64,000 nucleotides of DNA. Source: JAXMHN01 sp964578605. Lineage in GTDB: Bacteria > Verrucomicrobiota > Verrucomicrobiia > Limisphaerales > SIBE01. Location: NCBI GenBank assembly GCA_964578605.1, contig CAZODO010000006.1, positions 1 through 64,000 of the forward strand, read 5' to 3'. The stretch's first letter is position 1, and every line of letters starts with the position of its first letter. Shown piece by piece: positions 19,121-27,621 of this stretch. A program made the position numbers and the translations under genes. The notes under the pieces are model-generated. The model searched no databases and had not been told where the DNA came from. It saw only the letters and a program-made list of their open reading frames with translations.

Positions 19121-20599
19121 ATGAACAACGGACCTGAACCCCCCAAGGGATGGCGTTTGGCCATCTTCCGGAACTGGGTGAGCATGAGCGGGTTCGTGAT
19201 CATCCTGGCCAGCCTGTTCGCGTTCCTGCTGTTGTTCACCATCGACACGCTCGCGCGGGTGTCGAACCCGTATATCGGGATACTGACCTACTTTGTCGCG
19301 CCGGCGTTCACGTTCCTGGGGATGATCCTGGCGGCGCTGGGCGCGCTGATCTGGCGGCGGCGGATGGCGGACTCCACGCCGCTAAACCCGGTGTTGACCA
19401 TCGATCTGACGCGTCCGCGTGACCGCAGGATGCTCGGGTACTTTCTTGCGGGAAGCGCCGTGTTTCTGCTGATCACGGCGATCGGCACGTATCACTCCTA
19501 CCAATTCACGGAATCGGTCACCTTTTGCGGCGAAGCCTGCCACACGGTCATGGAGCCGGAGAGGGTCACCTACCAGAACGGTTCGCATGCGCGGGTGAGT
19601 TGTGCCGAGTGCCATATCGGGCCCGGGGCGACCTGGTATGTGAAATCGAAGCTCTCGGGCGCTTACCAGGTCTATGCGACCGCGGCGAACAAGTATCCCC
19701 GCCCGATCCCCACCCCGATCTCCAACCTGCGCCCGGCCCAGGAAACGTGCGAGCAATGCCACTGGCCGAAGAAGTTCGTAGGGAACCTGGAACGGACTTA
19801 TACCCACTTCTTGAGCGATGAAACGAACTCGATGCATCAGATTCGGATGCTGCTAAGAGTGGGAGGCGCCGACCCCACACACGGCCCGGTGGGAGGCATC
19901 CATTGGCACATGAACGTCGCCAACGTGGTGGAGTACTACCCCGCGGATACGAGCCGCCTGCAGATCCCCTGGGTCCGCTTTACGGATGCCAAAGGAGTCG
20001 TAACGGTATTCCGGACACCCGAGTTCACCAACGCAGTGGACCCGGCAGCGATCCGCAAGATGGACTGCGTGGATTGCCATAATCGGCCGGCGCACGTGCT
20101 GAAATCGCCAAACGACGCCGTGGAACTGGCGATGCATCTCGGGGAGATCGATCCCGGCCTGCCATGGATCAAGACCAACGCCCTCCACGTGCTCACCCAG
20201 GAGTATGCCAAGCGCGACGAAGCCTTGCAGAAGATCGCGGCGTTCCTCACCAGCCAGTACCCGCAGGCGCCAGGCCTCCGGCCGAGCATTGAAGCCGTCC
20301 AGCGGATCTACACCAACAACTTCTTCCCCGAAATGAAGGCGAGCTGGAAGGTTTACCCGAACCACGCCGGGCACAAAGATTGGCCCGGCTGCTTCCGCTG
20401 CCATGATGGCAAGCACCAGACCGCCGACGGCGCCCGCAAGATCGAAGCCAACAACTGCAACGCGTGCCATTTGATCCTCGCCCAGGGAAGCGGCGCCGAA
20501 CTGGAGCAACTCGCGCCGCAAGGCCTGGAATTCAAACATCCCGGCGATGAGATCGACGAAGGATTCCTTTGCAGTGACTGCCATACGGGCGGCCCTTAG
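19121..20599 (+). CDS. Membrane-anchored heptahaem cytochrome c (NapC/NirT-like N-terminal part)
   Basis: The 492-residue protein has three membrane segments (about 20-41, 52-78, 104-124) followed by a periplasmic multihaem domain. Haem sites are at residues 136 (spaced CxxxCH: CGEACH), 161 (CAECH), 210 (CEQCH), 316 (CVDCH), 424 (CFRCH), 446 (CNACH) and 484 (CSDCH). The FCGEACHTVMEPE stretch and the following HARVSCAECHIGPGATW segment are typical of NapC/NrfH-related quinol-oxidising cytochromes. The inferred role is electron transfer between the membrane quinone pool and periplasmic partners. The next cytochrome gene starts 4 bp after the stop, so the two are cotranscribed. Confidence 0.9.
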   Translation: MNNGPEPPKGWRLAIFRNWVSMSGFVIILASLFAFLLLFTIDTLARVSNPYIGILTYFVAPAFTFLGMILAALGALIWRRRMADSTPLNPVLTIDLTRPRDRRMLGYFLAGSAVFLLITAIGTYHSYQFTESVTFCGEACHTVMEPERVTYQNGSHARVSCAECHIGPGATWYVKSKLSGAYQVYATAANKYPRPIPTPISNLRPAQETCEQCHWPKKFVGNLERTYTHFLSDETNSMHQIRMLLRVGGADPTHGPVGGIHWHMNVANVVEYYPADTSRLQIPWVRFTDAKGVVTVFRTPEFTNAVDPAAIRKMDCVDCHNRPAHVLKSPNDAVELAMHLGEIDPGLPWIKTNALHVLTQEYAKRDEALQKIAAFLTSQYPQAPGLRPSIEAVQRIYTNNFFPEMKASWKVYPNHAGHKDWPGCFRCHDGKHQTADGARKIEANNCNACHLILAQGSGAELEQLAPQGLEFKHPGDEIDEGFLCSDCHTGGP

Positions 20600-20603
20600 C
20601 CCC

Positions 20604-22781
20604 ATGCTTGCCTCCCGGCGCTTTGGATCGGTGGCGGCGATGGCGTTGAGCCTGGCTCTGCTCAGCCCGCGCGGCACCGGCCGGGCGGCCGAAGCGGATC
20701 CCCCCGCGGCTCCGGAACGGTTCGCGAATGCCGATTGCATCGATTGCCACTCGGACCCGACGCTTGCGCGGACGGTCAACGGCAAGGAAGTGCTGCTGCA
20801 GGTGGTCGAGACCAATTCGCTGGCCCAGTCGGTCCATGCCAGCCTGGCCTGCGTCGATTGCCATACCGGGATGACGGACCTGGTCCATGCGGACGATCTT
20901 CCTCCCGCCACTTGCACGGCCTGCCATGACCAACAGCCCGATCACGACAAGGCCGCCGCGGGTTACCTGAGCAGCATCCACGGGGTGAGCCGCGCGATGG
21001 GCGCCTCCGCCGCGGCCGCGTGCGCGGATTGCCATGGCACCCACAACATCCTTTCCTCGAAGAACGCCGATTCGCCCACGTTCAAGCTGAATCTTCCCCA
21101 GACCTGCGCCAAGTGCCATAGCAACCCCGGGGTGACCCAAGAGTACGAGATGAAGTACCCGCTCGTGGCGTCGCAATACCTGGATAGCATTCACGGGCGC
21201 GCCCTCGTGGAGATGGGGTTGATCGTGGCGCCGTCCTGCAATGATTGCCACGGGGTGCATGACATCAAGCGGCGGGTGGATCGCAGCTCGCCTATCCATC
21301 ACGCGTCCGTGGCGAAAACGTGCGGGAAATGCCACACCCGGATCGAGGAGACCTACAACAAGAGTGTGCATGGGCAATTGCTGGCGCAAGGAGACCCGCG
21401 CGCGCCGGTCTGCACGGATTGCCACTCGGCGCACCAGATTGAAAGCCCGACCTTGAGCACCCATTTCAAGGCGTCCAGCGACCGCCGCTGCGGGGAGTGC
21501 CATGAGGACCGGCTTGCCCATTACCGCGACACCTACCACGGCAAGGCCATGGCCCTGGGCAAACCGAACGTGGCACCGGATGTCGCGGCCTGCTACGATT
21601 GCCATGGACACCACGACGTGCTGCCCGCCTCAAACCCGGCCTCGCACCTCTCGCCTCAGAACATCACCGCCACGTGCAAGAAGTGTCATCCCGGCGCGAC
21701 GGCCAGCTTTGCCCAGTTCATGCCGCACGCCAACCCGCTGGATAAGCAGAATTACCCGGCCTTGCACGCCGTCTTCGTCTTCATGACCGCCCTGCTGATC
21801 GGCGTGTTTGCCTTCTTCGGCGCGCACACGCTGCTTTGGCTGCTCCGCTCGATCTATTTGTATGCGCATGATTCGAAGACCTTCCGCGAAGCCAAGGTGA
21901 CGGCCCAGGCGGACGACGAATGGTTCACCCGCTTCGTGCCGTTTGAGCGCTTCCTGCACTTCCTGGTGGTGACGAGTTTCCTCCTGCTCGTGGTCACAGG
22001 CATGCCTTTGAAGTTCTATTACACCGACTGGGCCAAAACGCTCTTCCTTATCCTGGGCGGCGCGGAGGTCGCGCGGTCGCTGCACCATTTCGGCGCCATG
22101 ATCACGTTCCTCTACTTCGGGCTGCATCTCGCGGCGCTCACGGGGAAGGCCTGGGAAAACCGGGCCAAGCTCCGCGACCCGGCCACCGGCAAGTTCAGCC
22201 TGAGGCGAATCCGCCCCGCTCTCTTCGGGCCGGACTCGATGCTGCCCACGGTCCAGGACTGGCGGGATTTCGTCGCCCACCAGAAGTGGTTCTTTGGCAG
22301 AGGAACGAAACCGCATTTCGATCGCTGGACGTACTGGGAGAAGTTCGACTATTTCGCGGTGTTCTGGGGCGTTTTCGCCATTGGGCTTTCGGGGCTGGTC
22401 ATGTGGTTCCCGCAGTTCTTTTCGCGGTTTATGCCGGGGTGGATCATCAACATCGCCTTGATCGTGCATTCGGACGAGGCCCTGCTGGCAGCGGGCTTTA
22501 TCTTCACGATCCACTTTTTCAACACGCATTTCCGGCTGGAGAAGTTCCCCATGGACACCGTGATCTTTTCCGGACGCGTCTCCAAGACCGAGTTGATGCA
22601 CGAACGCAGGCGCTGGTACGACCGCCTTGTGGCCGAGGGCCGCCTCGACCAGCACCGCGTCAAGGACGAATGGGAACGCTGGAAGAGCATCGCCCGCTCG
22701 TTCGGCTACCTGTTCTTCGGCGCCGGGGTTATCCTGCTGATTCTGATCGTCTACGCCATGGCGACGCGCCTGACGCACTGA
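20604..22781 (+). CDS. Undecahaem cytochrome c fused to a cytochrome b561-like membrane domain
   Basis: The 725-residue protein has a signal peptide and eleven CxxCH sites, at residues 45, 83, 104, 140, 168, 212, 240, 270, 296, 330 and 358. A membrane segment (about 391-413) follows, then a di-haem b561/formate-dehydrogenase-gamma-type domain (about 440-725) with several helices and conserved histidines (ERFLHF, SLHHFG, TIHFFNTH). Fusion of a multihaem domain to a b-type quinone-reacting domain suggests one polypeptide that couples the quinone pool to periplasmic electron flow. The ATG at 20604 was chosen because it gives a signal peptide and starts just after the upstream stop; an upstream start at 20547 would overlap that gene. 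The terminal acceptor cannot be told from the sequence. Confidence 0.9.
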   Translation: MLASRRFGSVAAMALSLALLSPRGTGRAAEADPPAAPERFANADCIDCHSDPTLARTVNGKEVLLQVVETNSLAQSVHASLACVDCHTGMTDLVHADDLPPATCTACHDQQPDHDKAAAGYLSSIHGVSRAMGASAAAACADCHGTHNILSSKNADSPTFKLNLPQTCAKCHSNPGVTQEYEMKYPLVASQYLDSIHGRALVEMGLIVAPSCNDCHGVHDIKRRVDRSSPIHHASVAKTCGKCHTRIEETYNKSVHGQLLAQGDPRAPVCTDCHSAHQIESPTLSTHFKASSDRRCGECHEDRLAHYRDTYHGKAMALGKPNVAPDVAACYDCHGHHDVLPASNPASHLSPQNITATCKKCHPGATASFAQFMPHANPLDKQNYPALHAVFVFMTALLIGVFAFFGAHTLLWLLRSIYLYAHDSKTFREAKVTAQADDEWFTRFVPFERFLHFLVVTSFLLLVVTGMPLKFYYTDWAKTLFLILGGAEVARSLHHFGAMITFLYFGLHLAALTGKAWENRAKLRDPATGKFSLRRIRPALFGPDSMLPTVQDWRDFVAHQKWFFGRGTKPHFDRWTYWEKFDYFAVFWGVFAIGLSGLVMWFPQFFSRFMPGWIINIALIVHSDEALLAAGFIFTIHFFNTHFRLEKFPMDTVIFSGRVSKTELMHERRRWYDRLVAEGRLDQHRVKDEWERWKSIARSFGYLFFGAGVILLILIVYAMATRLTH

Positions 22782-22804
22782 CCGCACGTTGACTTCGCAT
22801 TCTT

Positions 22805-22875
22805 CGGAGCGCCGGCTTTGCCTTTCGCCGCCACGAACGAGCGGCGCCTGAAGCCGGTTGCAGACCGGCGCTCCG
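22805..22875. repeat. REP-like palindromic element, copy 1
   Basis: An 11-bp perfect inverted repeat, CGGAGCGCCGG at 22805-22815 and its complement at 22865-22875, brackets a core containing CTTTCGCCGCCACGAACGAG and CCTGAAGCCGG. The same architecture and core recur at 57200-57282, so this is a dispersed repeat family. It follows the cytochrome operon and could also act as a transcript-end hairpin. Confidence 0.8.
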
Positions 22876-22988
22876 CACGAGTCACCCTCTCTGACGGCCA
22901 GTGCATTTCTGTTGACAAGACCGCGCTCCAAGCGGTAGGTCAACAGCCGGTTGGCTGAATGCGGCCAGCGCGTGCAAAGGAGGTTGTG

Positions 22989-23765
22989 ATGCCCAGTCAA
23001 TGCCTTGGCGTATGCCTATCGTTCGTTCTGTTTCTGCCGACACTCCTCAAGGCCGGTGTGTTGTGCACGGAAACCTTCTCCTACCCGGACGGACCGCTGG
23101 TCACGGTGGCCGAAGGCCGCTGGAAAACCCATAGCGGCACCCCTGGCCAAGCCGAGGTGGATTCGGGTGCCCTCTGTTTGTCTGAGAAGGAAACGGAAGA
23201 CGTGAGCGCGCCGTTTGCTCCGGAAATTCAAGGCCCCAATCAGGCCGCGGCCCTCTATGCCTCGTTCAACGCGGTGTTTTCCGCACTGCCCTCAGGCTCC
23301 AAAGGCGGCTACTTCGCTCACTTCAAAGACGCGGCCCCAACAACCGGGATCCGATGCCGGATCTTCGCCACGACCGAAGGGGCTGCGCCAGGGACGTTCA
23401 GGCTGGGAATTGCCGCAGCCGCAAGCGCCGCAAGCTGTTTCGTCCCGCAGGAATTCAAGCCGGGGGTGCGCTACCAACTCGTATCCCGAATGACCCTGGC
23501 GGACAACGTTTGCACCCTGTGGATCAACCCGGTGTCCGAGAGCCAGCCCGGCGCCACCTCTTCTGATAAGGCGACAGCCAAGAACGTGGCGGCCTTCGCC
23601 TTTCGCCAGTCACGGTCAGGCGGTTCGGGGATGGGCGAACTCAAGGTCGATGATCTCAGGATCGCGACCACGTTCGCCGAGGTGCTTCCAACCTCGGCCG
23701 CAGTCCCCGCCCGGCCGGCAAACCGCGCGGCGCCGAAGACCGGAACGGTTGCCCCTCCCCGATGA
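22989..23765 (+). CDS. Secreted protein of unknown function, concanavalin-like
   Basis: The 258-residue protein has a signal peptide (LGVCLSFVLFLPTLLKAG) and a beta-rich body starting ETFSYPDGPLV. That opening is common in Verrucomicrobiota secreted proteins with a laminin-G/lectin-like fold. The C-terminus is Pro/Ala-rich. A strong ribosome-binding site AAAGGAGG at 22976-22983 sets the start at ATG 22989 rather than further upstream. The stop overlaps the start of the next gene (ATGA), a prepilin-like protein, so the pair are co-translated. No catalytic motif is visible. Confidence 0.88.
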   Translation: MPSQCLGVCLSFVLFLPTLLKAGVLCTETFSYPDGPLVTVAEGRWKTHSGTPGQAEVDSGALCLSEKETEDVSAPFAPEIQGPNQAAALYASFNAVFSALPSGSKGGYFAHFKDAAPTTGIRCRIFATTEGAAPGTFRLGIAAAASAASCFVPQEFKPGVRYQLVSRMTLADNVCTLWINPVSESQPGATSSDKATAKNVAAFAFRQSRSGGSGMGELKVDDLRIATTFAEVLPTSAAVPARPANRAAPKTGTVAPPR

Positions 23766-24445
23766 AAAGGCAGGCCACTCCAGCCAGCGGAAACTCCATT
23801 GGAGGCGGGTTCACGCTGCTCGAACTGCTGGTCGTCATGGCGGTCATCGCCATCCTGGCCAGCCTGCTCTTCCCGGCCCTCCGCACCGCGACAGCGAAAG
23901 CCCGAAGCATCGTGTGCCTGAATCATCTCAAGCAATGGGGGCTCGCCACCCACTTTTATGTGGCGGACAACGATGACTTTCTGCCGCCCGAAGGCGCGCC
24001 GAACGGGCTTTCAACGGACACCGGATGGTACATCGCCCTGCCCAGAGAGTTGGGTTTGAGACCTTACTTCGAGTGTCCCTGGCGCACCAATCCGGCTGTG
24101 CCGGTGGGGCGTTCGATCTGGATCTGCCCCGCCAACACGAACCGCAGCAATGGACATAATCTCTTCCATTACTGCCTCAACGAACACGTGGATCGAACGG
24201 GCGAGTTCGATTCGCCCACCAGGCTTTCGTCGATCGGAAACCCTGCGGTGGTGGTCTGGATGTTCGATAACGGGAAGCGCGCAGCCGTCGCGCAACAGAA
24301 CAATACCCACACCAACCTGCACCAGCGAGGCGCCAACTTCCTCTTCCTGGATGCCCACGCCGTGCGCTTCCGCAACACCGCGTATTGGGATTTCCTATCG
24401 AACAAGGGACGCACCAATAACCCGGCGCTCCTCTGGGTGCCATGA
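23762..24445 (+). CDS. Prepilin-like secreted protein (DUF1559-like)
   Basis: The 227-residue protein carries a type IV prepilin/type II pseudopilin signal: a short charged leader, the cleavage region GGGFTLLELLVVMAVIAILA, and a hydrophobic helix that packs in the pilus core. The rest contains a CLNHLKQWGLATHFYVADND segment and an NFLFLDAHAVRF segment near the end, matching the H-X9-DG-type pseudopilin family that is expanded in Verrucomicrobiota and Planctomycetota. It overlaps the upstream secreted-protein gene by 4 bp. Substrate or pseudopilus partners are not encoded nearby. Confidence 0.92.
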   Translation: MKRQATPASGNSIGGGFTLLELLVVMAVIAILASLLFPALRTATAKARSIVCLNHLKQWGLATHFYVADNDDFLPPEGAPNGLSTDTGWYIALPRELGLRPYFECPWRTNPAVPVGRSIWICPANTNRSNGHNLFHYCLNEHVDRTGEFDSPTRLSSIGNPAVVVWMFDNGKRAAVAQQNNTHTNLHQRGANFLFLDAHAVRFRNTAYWDFLSNKGRTNNPALLWVP

Positions 24446-24447
24446 GT

Positions 24448-24988
24448 TCAGCCGTCGAGAATCACCCGATAACCCGGCAAGCACCGGGAGAGGCGCTTCC
24501 GCAGTTCTTCGGCAACGGGCCGCTCCGGTCGGGCGCTTGCCAGTTGGTCGAGAGAGCGGCCATCAGGAACTCACCCATAACGCAAGAAGCGCCTGCGCGA
24601 GTCGCGGCGTCTCAAGACCGGCGAAAGCAGGGGCCATTTCGTTGATCCACGGAATCAGCCCGATCGAGGCCAATCCTCCAAGCCCCGCCACCAGCTCCAG
24701 CCAGCCGTACCAGCGTCCGGGCCTGCCGCTCGTCGACAAGATACGCTCGCTCGCCCAGGCCCCGGTGGTCATGCCTCCGAAAATGGCCCCGACGACCGCC
24801 AGCACGGCCGGGATCTCCTGGCCCAGGCCGGTTGAGAGCCTCCGGGGCCAAGCAATCTGGAAGGCCAAGGCCGAGGTGCCCGACAAGAAGAACAGGGCGT
24901 ATAACACCGCCGCGATCGTTCGCTCCCTCAGGGCCCGAACGCGGGTCTCCCCGGAGGGCGAGCCGTCTTCAAACACCGTCCATCCCAT
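24448..24988 (-). pseudogene. Internally deleted spermidine-synthase-like membrane protein
   Basis: From ATG 24988, about 140 residues read like the N-terminus of the fused multi-pass transporter/spermidine-synthase family. Features are ALFFLSGTSALAFQIAWPRR, a GAIFGGMTTGAW segment and RWYGWLEL. The frame stops at 24563, far short of the usual 700-900 residues. In another frame, 24448 to about 24555 encodes LASARPERPVAEELRKRL and then GYRVILDG before a stop, which could be the C-terminal end of the same ancestral protein. I read this as a remnant with most of the middle deleted. The start overlaps the end of the upstream minus-strand gene by 20 bp, so the two were once translationally coupled. 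The identity of the C-terminal piece is a guess. Confidence 0.6.
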
Positions 24989-26294
24989 GCTCTCGGAAGG
25001 CCCCCATAAGCCGCAGGATCTCCTCACGAATCTTGAACAGCTCCATCCGCGCAGACCGCACCGCCCGGACGGACAGGAGAGACCGGACGCTGACCTGTTC
25101 AAGGGCGGCCTGGGCCGCGTGCAAGCGGCTGAGCGCCCGTTTCAGGCACGCGATAATGAGGCCGGGTTGACGGTGGGCTCTCCCGTAAGCCAGCGGATTC
25201 AGCGCGCCGCCAATCTTGGCGGCGGTAACCTGCATTTCACGAACGAGCGTCAAGAGATCCTCGTCCTGGAGCCAGAGCGGCCCCATCCTTTTACAGGCTC
25301 TATGCACGGCAGCGCTCGCGTTCAGGGCGCGCAGGGCCAGCGGATGCCGGATGCCTCCGTCGTCCGTCCGCACCCAATCGATCCCTTCGGTCCGGGGATC
25401 CGGTTCCAAAGGCATGTCGAAAGGATCATCGTCGGCGCCGCATTCTTCCGGTTCACACTCGCCTCCATGGGGATCAGCGGAAGAGCCGCGGTCGCACTCG
25501 CTCTCGCCCTCAGAATCCGGCCCAGGAAACTCAGAGGCGCCAAACGGGTCGGGCCCAGGGTCATCCGGAGCGTCAGTCCAGCCCATTTCCCGGGCGAGGA
25601 GTTGTTCGCAGTTGGGGTCGTTCTGATACTTGTCGAGCAGCTCCAGGTACTTGTCCGCCTGGGCATCGCTCTCGCGCATCAGCTGTTCGTAATCGAACTC
25701 ATCCCACTCTTTCTCGGGGGGAGGATCCGTCCGGGCGCTTTCGATGGCTGCGTCAAGTTTGGCGATAAAGCTGCTGAAGTTGGACGCGACCGCTTCCTGG
25801 CGGTGCCGCTCTTGGTCCGGAGAGAGGGTCCAAACCGGGGCGGAGATGGTCAGGTCGAAACCCGTGCTCTCGATAACCACGCGACCATTCGCCTCGCTGA
25901 ACCACTCCAGGTAAAGGCAATTCGCTTGTTGCTGCGGAATTTGATGGCCCAAGCGTCGCAGGCGAAGGTACTCCTCCATGGGAACGTCAGGCAACCGGAT
26001 CTTGCGCGACGCCGTCAAATCTCCCGCCATCCCAACCTGATCACTCGCCAGGGTGTCACGATGGATGATAGGGATCGCGACGTTTCGGTTCTTGAACGTG
26101 AGCAGACAGCCAGCTAGATCCGGACAGGCGTTGCCCTGCAAGTTCAACACGATCGGCTCGCCCCGGCCTTGCAGCCATACTCGCCCTCGCACGGCGTTCG
26201 GCGTGCGATTGTCAATCTCCCCATGCACCACATTCTCGTGAATTCGCCAAGCCATCTGAACCGCGTCTCGGAAGCACTGCGGTGGTGGGAACAT
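24969..26294 (-). CDS. Conserved verrucomicrobial hypothetical protein with acidic linker
   Basis: The 441-residue protein starts with a conserved block (AVQMAWRIHENVVHGEIDNR, then RVWLQGRGEPIVLNLQGNAC) that I believe recurs in Verrucomicrobiota hypotheticals; this is from memory. The middle, about residues 220-300, is very acidic and Pro/Gly/Asp/Glu-rich. The last 130 residues are helical and Arg/Leu-rich. No signal peptide or membrane segment is seen, so it is probably cytosolic. ATG 26294 was chosen because conservation begins there; the frame is open to 26492. It is divergent from the secreted protein gene at 26458. No function can be assigned. Confidence 0.8.
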   Translation of the reverse strand: MFPPPQCFRDAVQMAWRIHENVVHGEIDNRTPNAVRGRVWLQGRGEPIVLNLQGNACPDLAGCLLTFKNRNVAIPIIHRDTLASDQVGMAGDLTASRKIRLPDVPMEEYLRLRRLGHQIPQQQANCLYLEWFSEANGRVVIESTGFDLTISAPVWTLSPDQERHRQEAVASNFSSFIAKLDAAIESARTDPPPEKEWDEFDYEQLMRESDAQADKYLELLDKYQNDPNCEQLLAREMGWTDAPDDPGPDPFGASEFPGPDSEGESECDRGSSADPHGGECEPEECGADDDPFDMPLEPDPRTEGIDWVRTDDGGIRHPLALRALNASAAVHRACKRMGPLWLQDEDLLTLVREMQVTAAKIGGALNPLAYGRAHRQPGLIIACLKRALSRLHAAQAALEQVSVRSLLSVRAVRSARMELFKIREEILRLMGAFREHGMDGV

Positions 26295-26457
26295 GCCGCA
26301 GTTCGAGACTGCGTTCAAGCGCGGAACCAGCCATGGAGCCCTCTTGATCTTCCGATTCTTCCGGCACCCTCCCGTTGTTCTGGTGGTCTGCGTCCGCCGG
26401 ATTTCACCTGCGTGCCAGGGTTGCCCGGAGCGCTTTGGGGTTGATACAATCTGCGCG

Positions 26458-27621
26458 ATGAATGGCAGGCTGGCTGTGACTGTGGCGAGCATTCTTTGCC
26501 TGGGGCGCGCAATTGCAGCCGCGCCCGTTAACGATCATTTGGTCAATGCTCAGCCTTTGATCGGAACCTATGTCGCCGCGAGCGGCACCAATCTTGGCGC
26601 CACGCGAGAGGTCGGCGAACCCAACCACGGGTTTCCGGGCGGAAAATCGGTATGGTGGACATGGACCGCGCCGGGGTCGGGGAGTCTCCTTGTGGAAACG
26701 ACCGGGAGCACGTTCGACACGGTTCTGGCTGCGTACACAGGCGTCTCCTACGCGGTCATGACTCTCGTGGCCAGCAACGATGACAAAGGGAGCCTTGAAA
26801 CCAGCAAGATCGCCTTCAACGTCGCCGCCGGTGTGACCTACCAGATTGCCGTCGATGGATTTAACGGGGCCGCGGGAGAAATCCAATTGGTCGCCGCATA
26901 CCGTGAGAAACCGCTGGTCAAACCGGCCAATGACGAGTTTGGCGCTCCTGCCAGCCTTGCTGGGCCGTTTGTAAGCCTCTCAAGCACAACGTTCCTCGCG
27001 AGCAAAGAGGCTGACGAACCCCGCCATGCCGGTGATCCGGGCGGAGCCTCTGTCTGGTGGCGTTGGACGGCGCCAGGCAAAGGGAGCGCGACGATCAATA
27101 CGCGAGGGAGCACTTTCGACACCCTCCTGGCTGTCTATACCGGCTCCGCGCTCACCAACCTGACGGTCATCGCGAGCAATGACGACATCTGTTCGAACCA
27201 ACCCACCAGTTCCGTCACGTTCGATGCGATCGAGGCAACGGTCTACCTGATTGCAGTGGATGGGTTTAACGGCGAACCCGGAGACCTCGAGTTGCACATT
27301 TCCATGGAGGATTTCTTTCGGTTCATGAGCCCGGTCCGCCTTTCGGAAGGCCGCTGGAAACTGGCCATAGCCAGCGTTCCGGGAGTTCCCTGCGAGATTC
27401 AGGCTTCCGAAGATCTGATCACGTGGTCCACGACCGCGACTCTTACCAGCCCGACAGGCCGCCTGGAGTTCACTGAACCCGATACGGAGAACGTGCCCTG
27501 CCGGTTCTATCGCGCACGAAGAATGGCGGAATCGGGATCGCTCGATTGGCAAGGGTGGCCCGCCGTTCCCACTTGGCAAGAGCGGCGGATGCGCGGTAGC
27601 GTGGCGGGACCAAAGCCATGA
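26458..27621 (+). CDS. Secreted protein with two PPC-like beta-sandwich repeats
   Basis: After a signal peptide (ending AIAAA) come two repeats of about 115 residues. Each runs NDxFxxAxxLxG, then GxSVWWxWTAPGxG, GSTFDTxLAxYTG, SNDD and IAVDGFNG. These beta-sandwiches resemble bacterial pre-peptidase C-terminal domains and are common in secreted verrucomicrobial proteins. A C-terminal domain follows (EIQASEDLITWS ... RFYRARR). The protein then continues for about 32 residues past the RFYRARR ending, where the other family members stop. The stop overlaps the ATG of the CotH gene (ATGA), so the two are expressed together. The ATG at 26458 directly precedes the signal peptide. Confidence 0.87.
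   Translation: MNGRLAVTVASILCLGRAIAAAPVNDHLVNAQPLIGTYVAASGTNLGATREVGEPNHGFPGGKSVWWTWTAPGSGSLLVETTGSTFDTVLAAYTGVSYAVMTLVASNDDKGSLETSKIAFNVAAGVTYQIAVDGFNGAAGEIQLVAAYREKPLVKPANDEFGAPASLAGPFVSLSSTTFLASKEADEPRHAGDPGGASVWWRWTAPGKGSATINTRGSTFDTLLAVYTGSALTNLTVIASNDDICSNQPTSSVTFDAIEATVYLIAVDGFNGEPGDLELHISMEDFFRFMSPVRLSEGRWKLAIASVPGVPCEIQASEDLITWSTTATLTSPTGRLEFTEPDTENVPCRFYRARRMAESGSLDWQGWPAVPTWQERRMRGSVAGPKP

Noticed and set aside
21630..23000. 456-codon minus-strand frame opposite the undecahaem cytochrome
   Set aside because: The plus-strand gene has eleven haem motifs and membrane helices; the opposite frame has none.
24150..26117. 655-codon plus-strand frame across the prepilin-like gene and the verrucomicrobial hypothetical
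   Set aside because: It begins within a prepilin-like gene in another frame and runs antisense to a conserved gene; composition is not protein-like.
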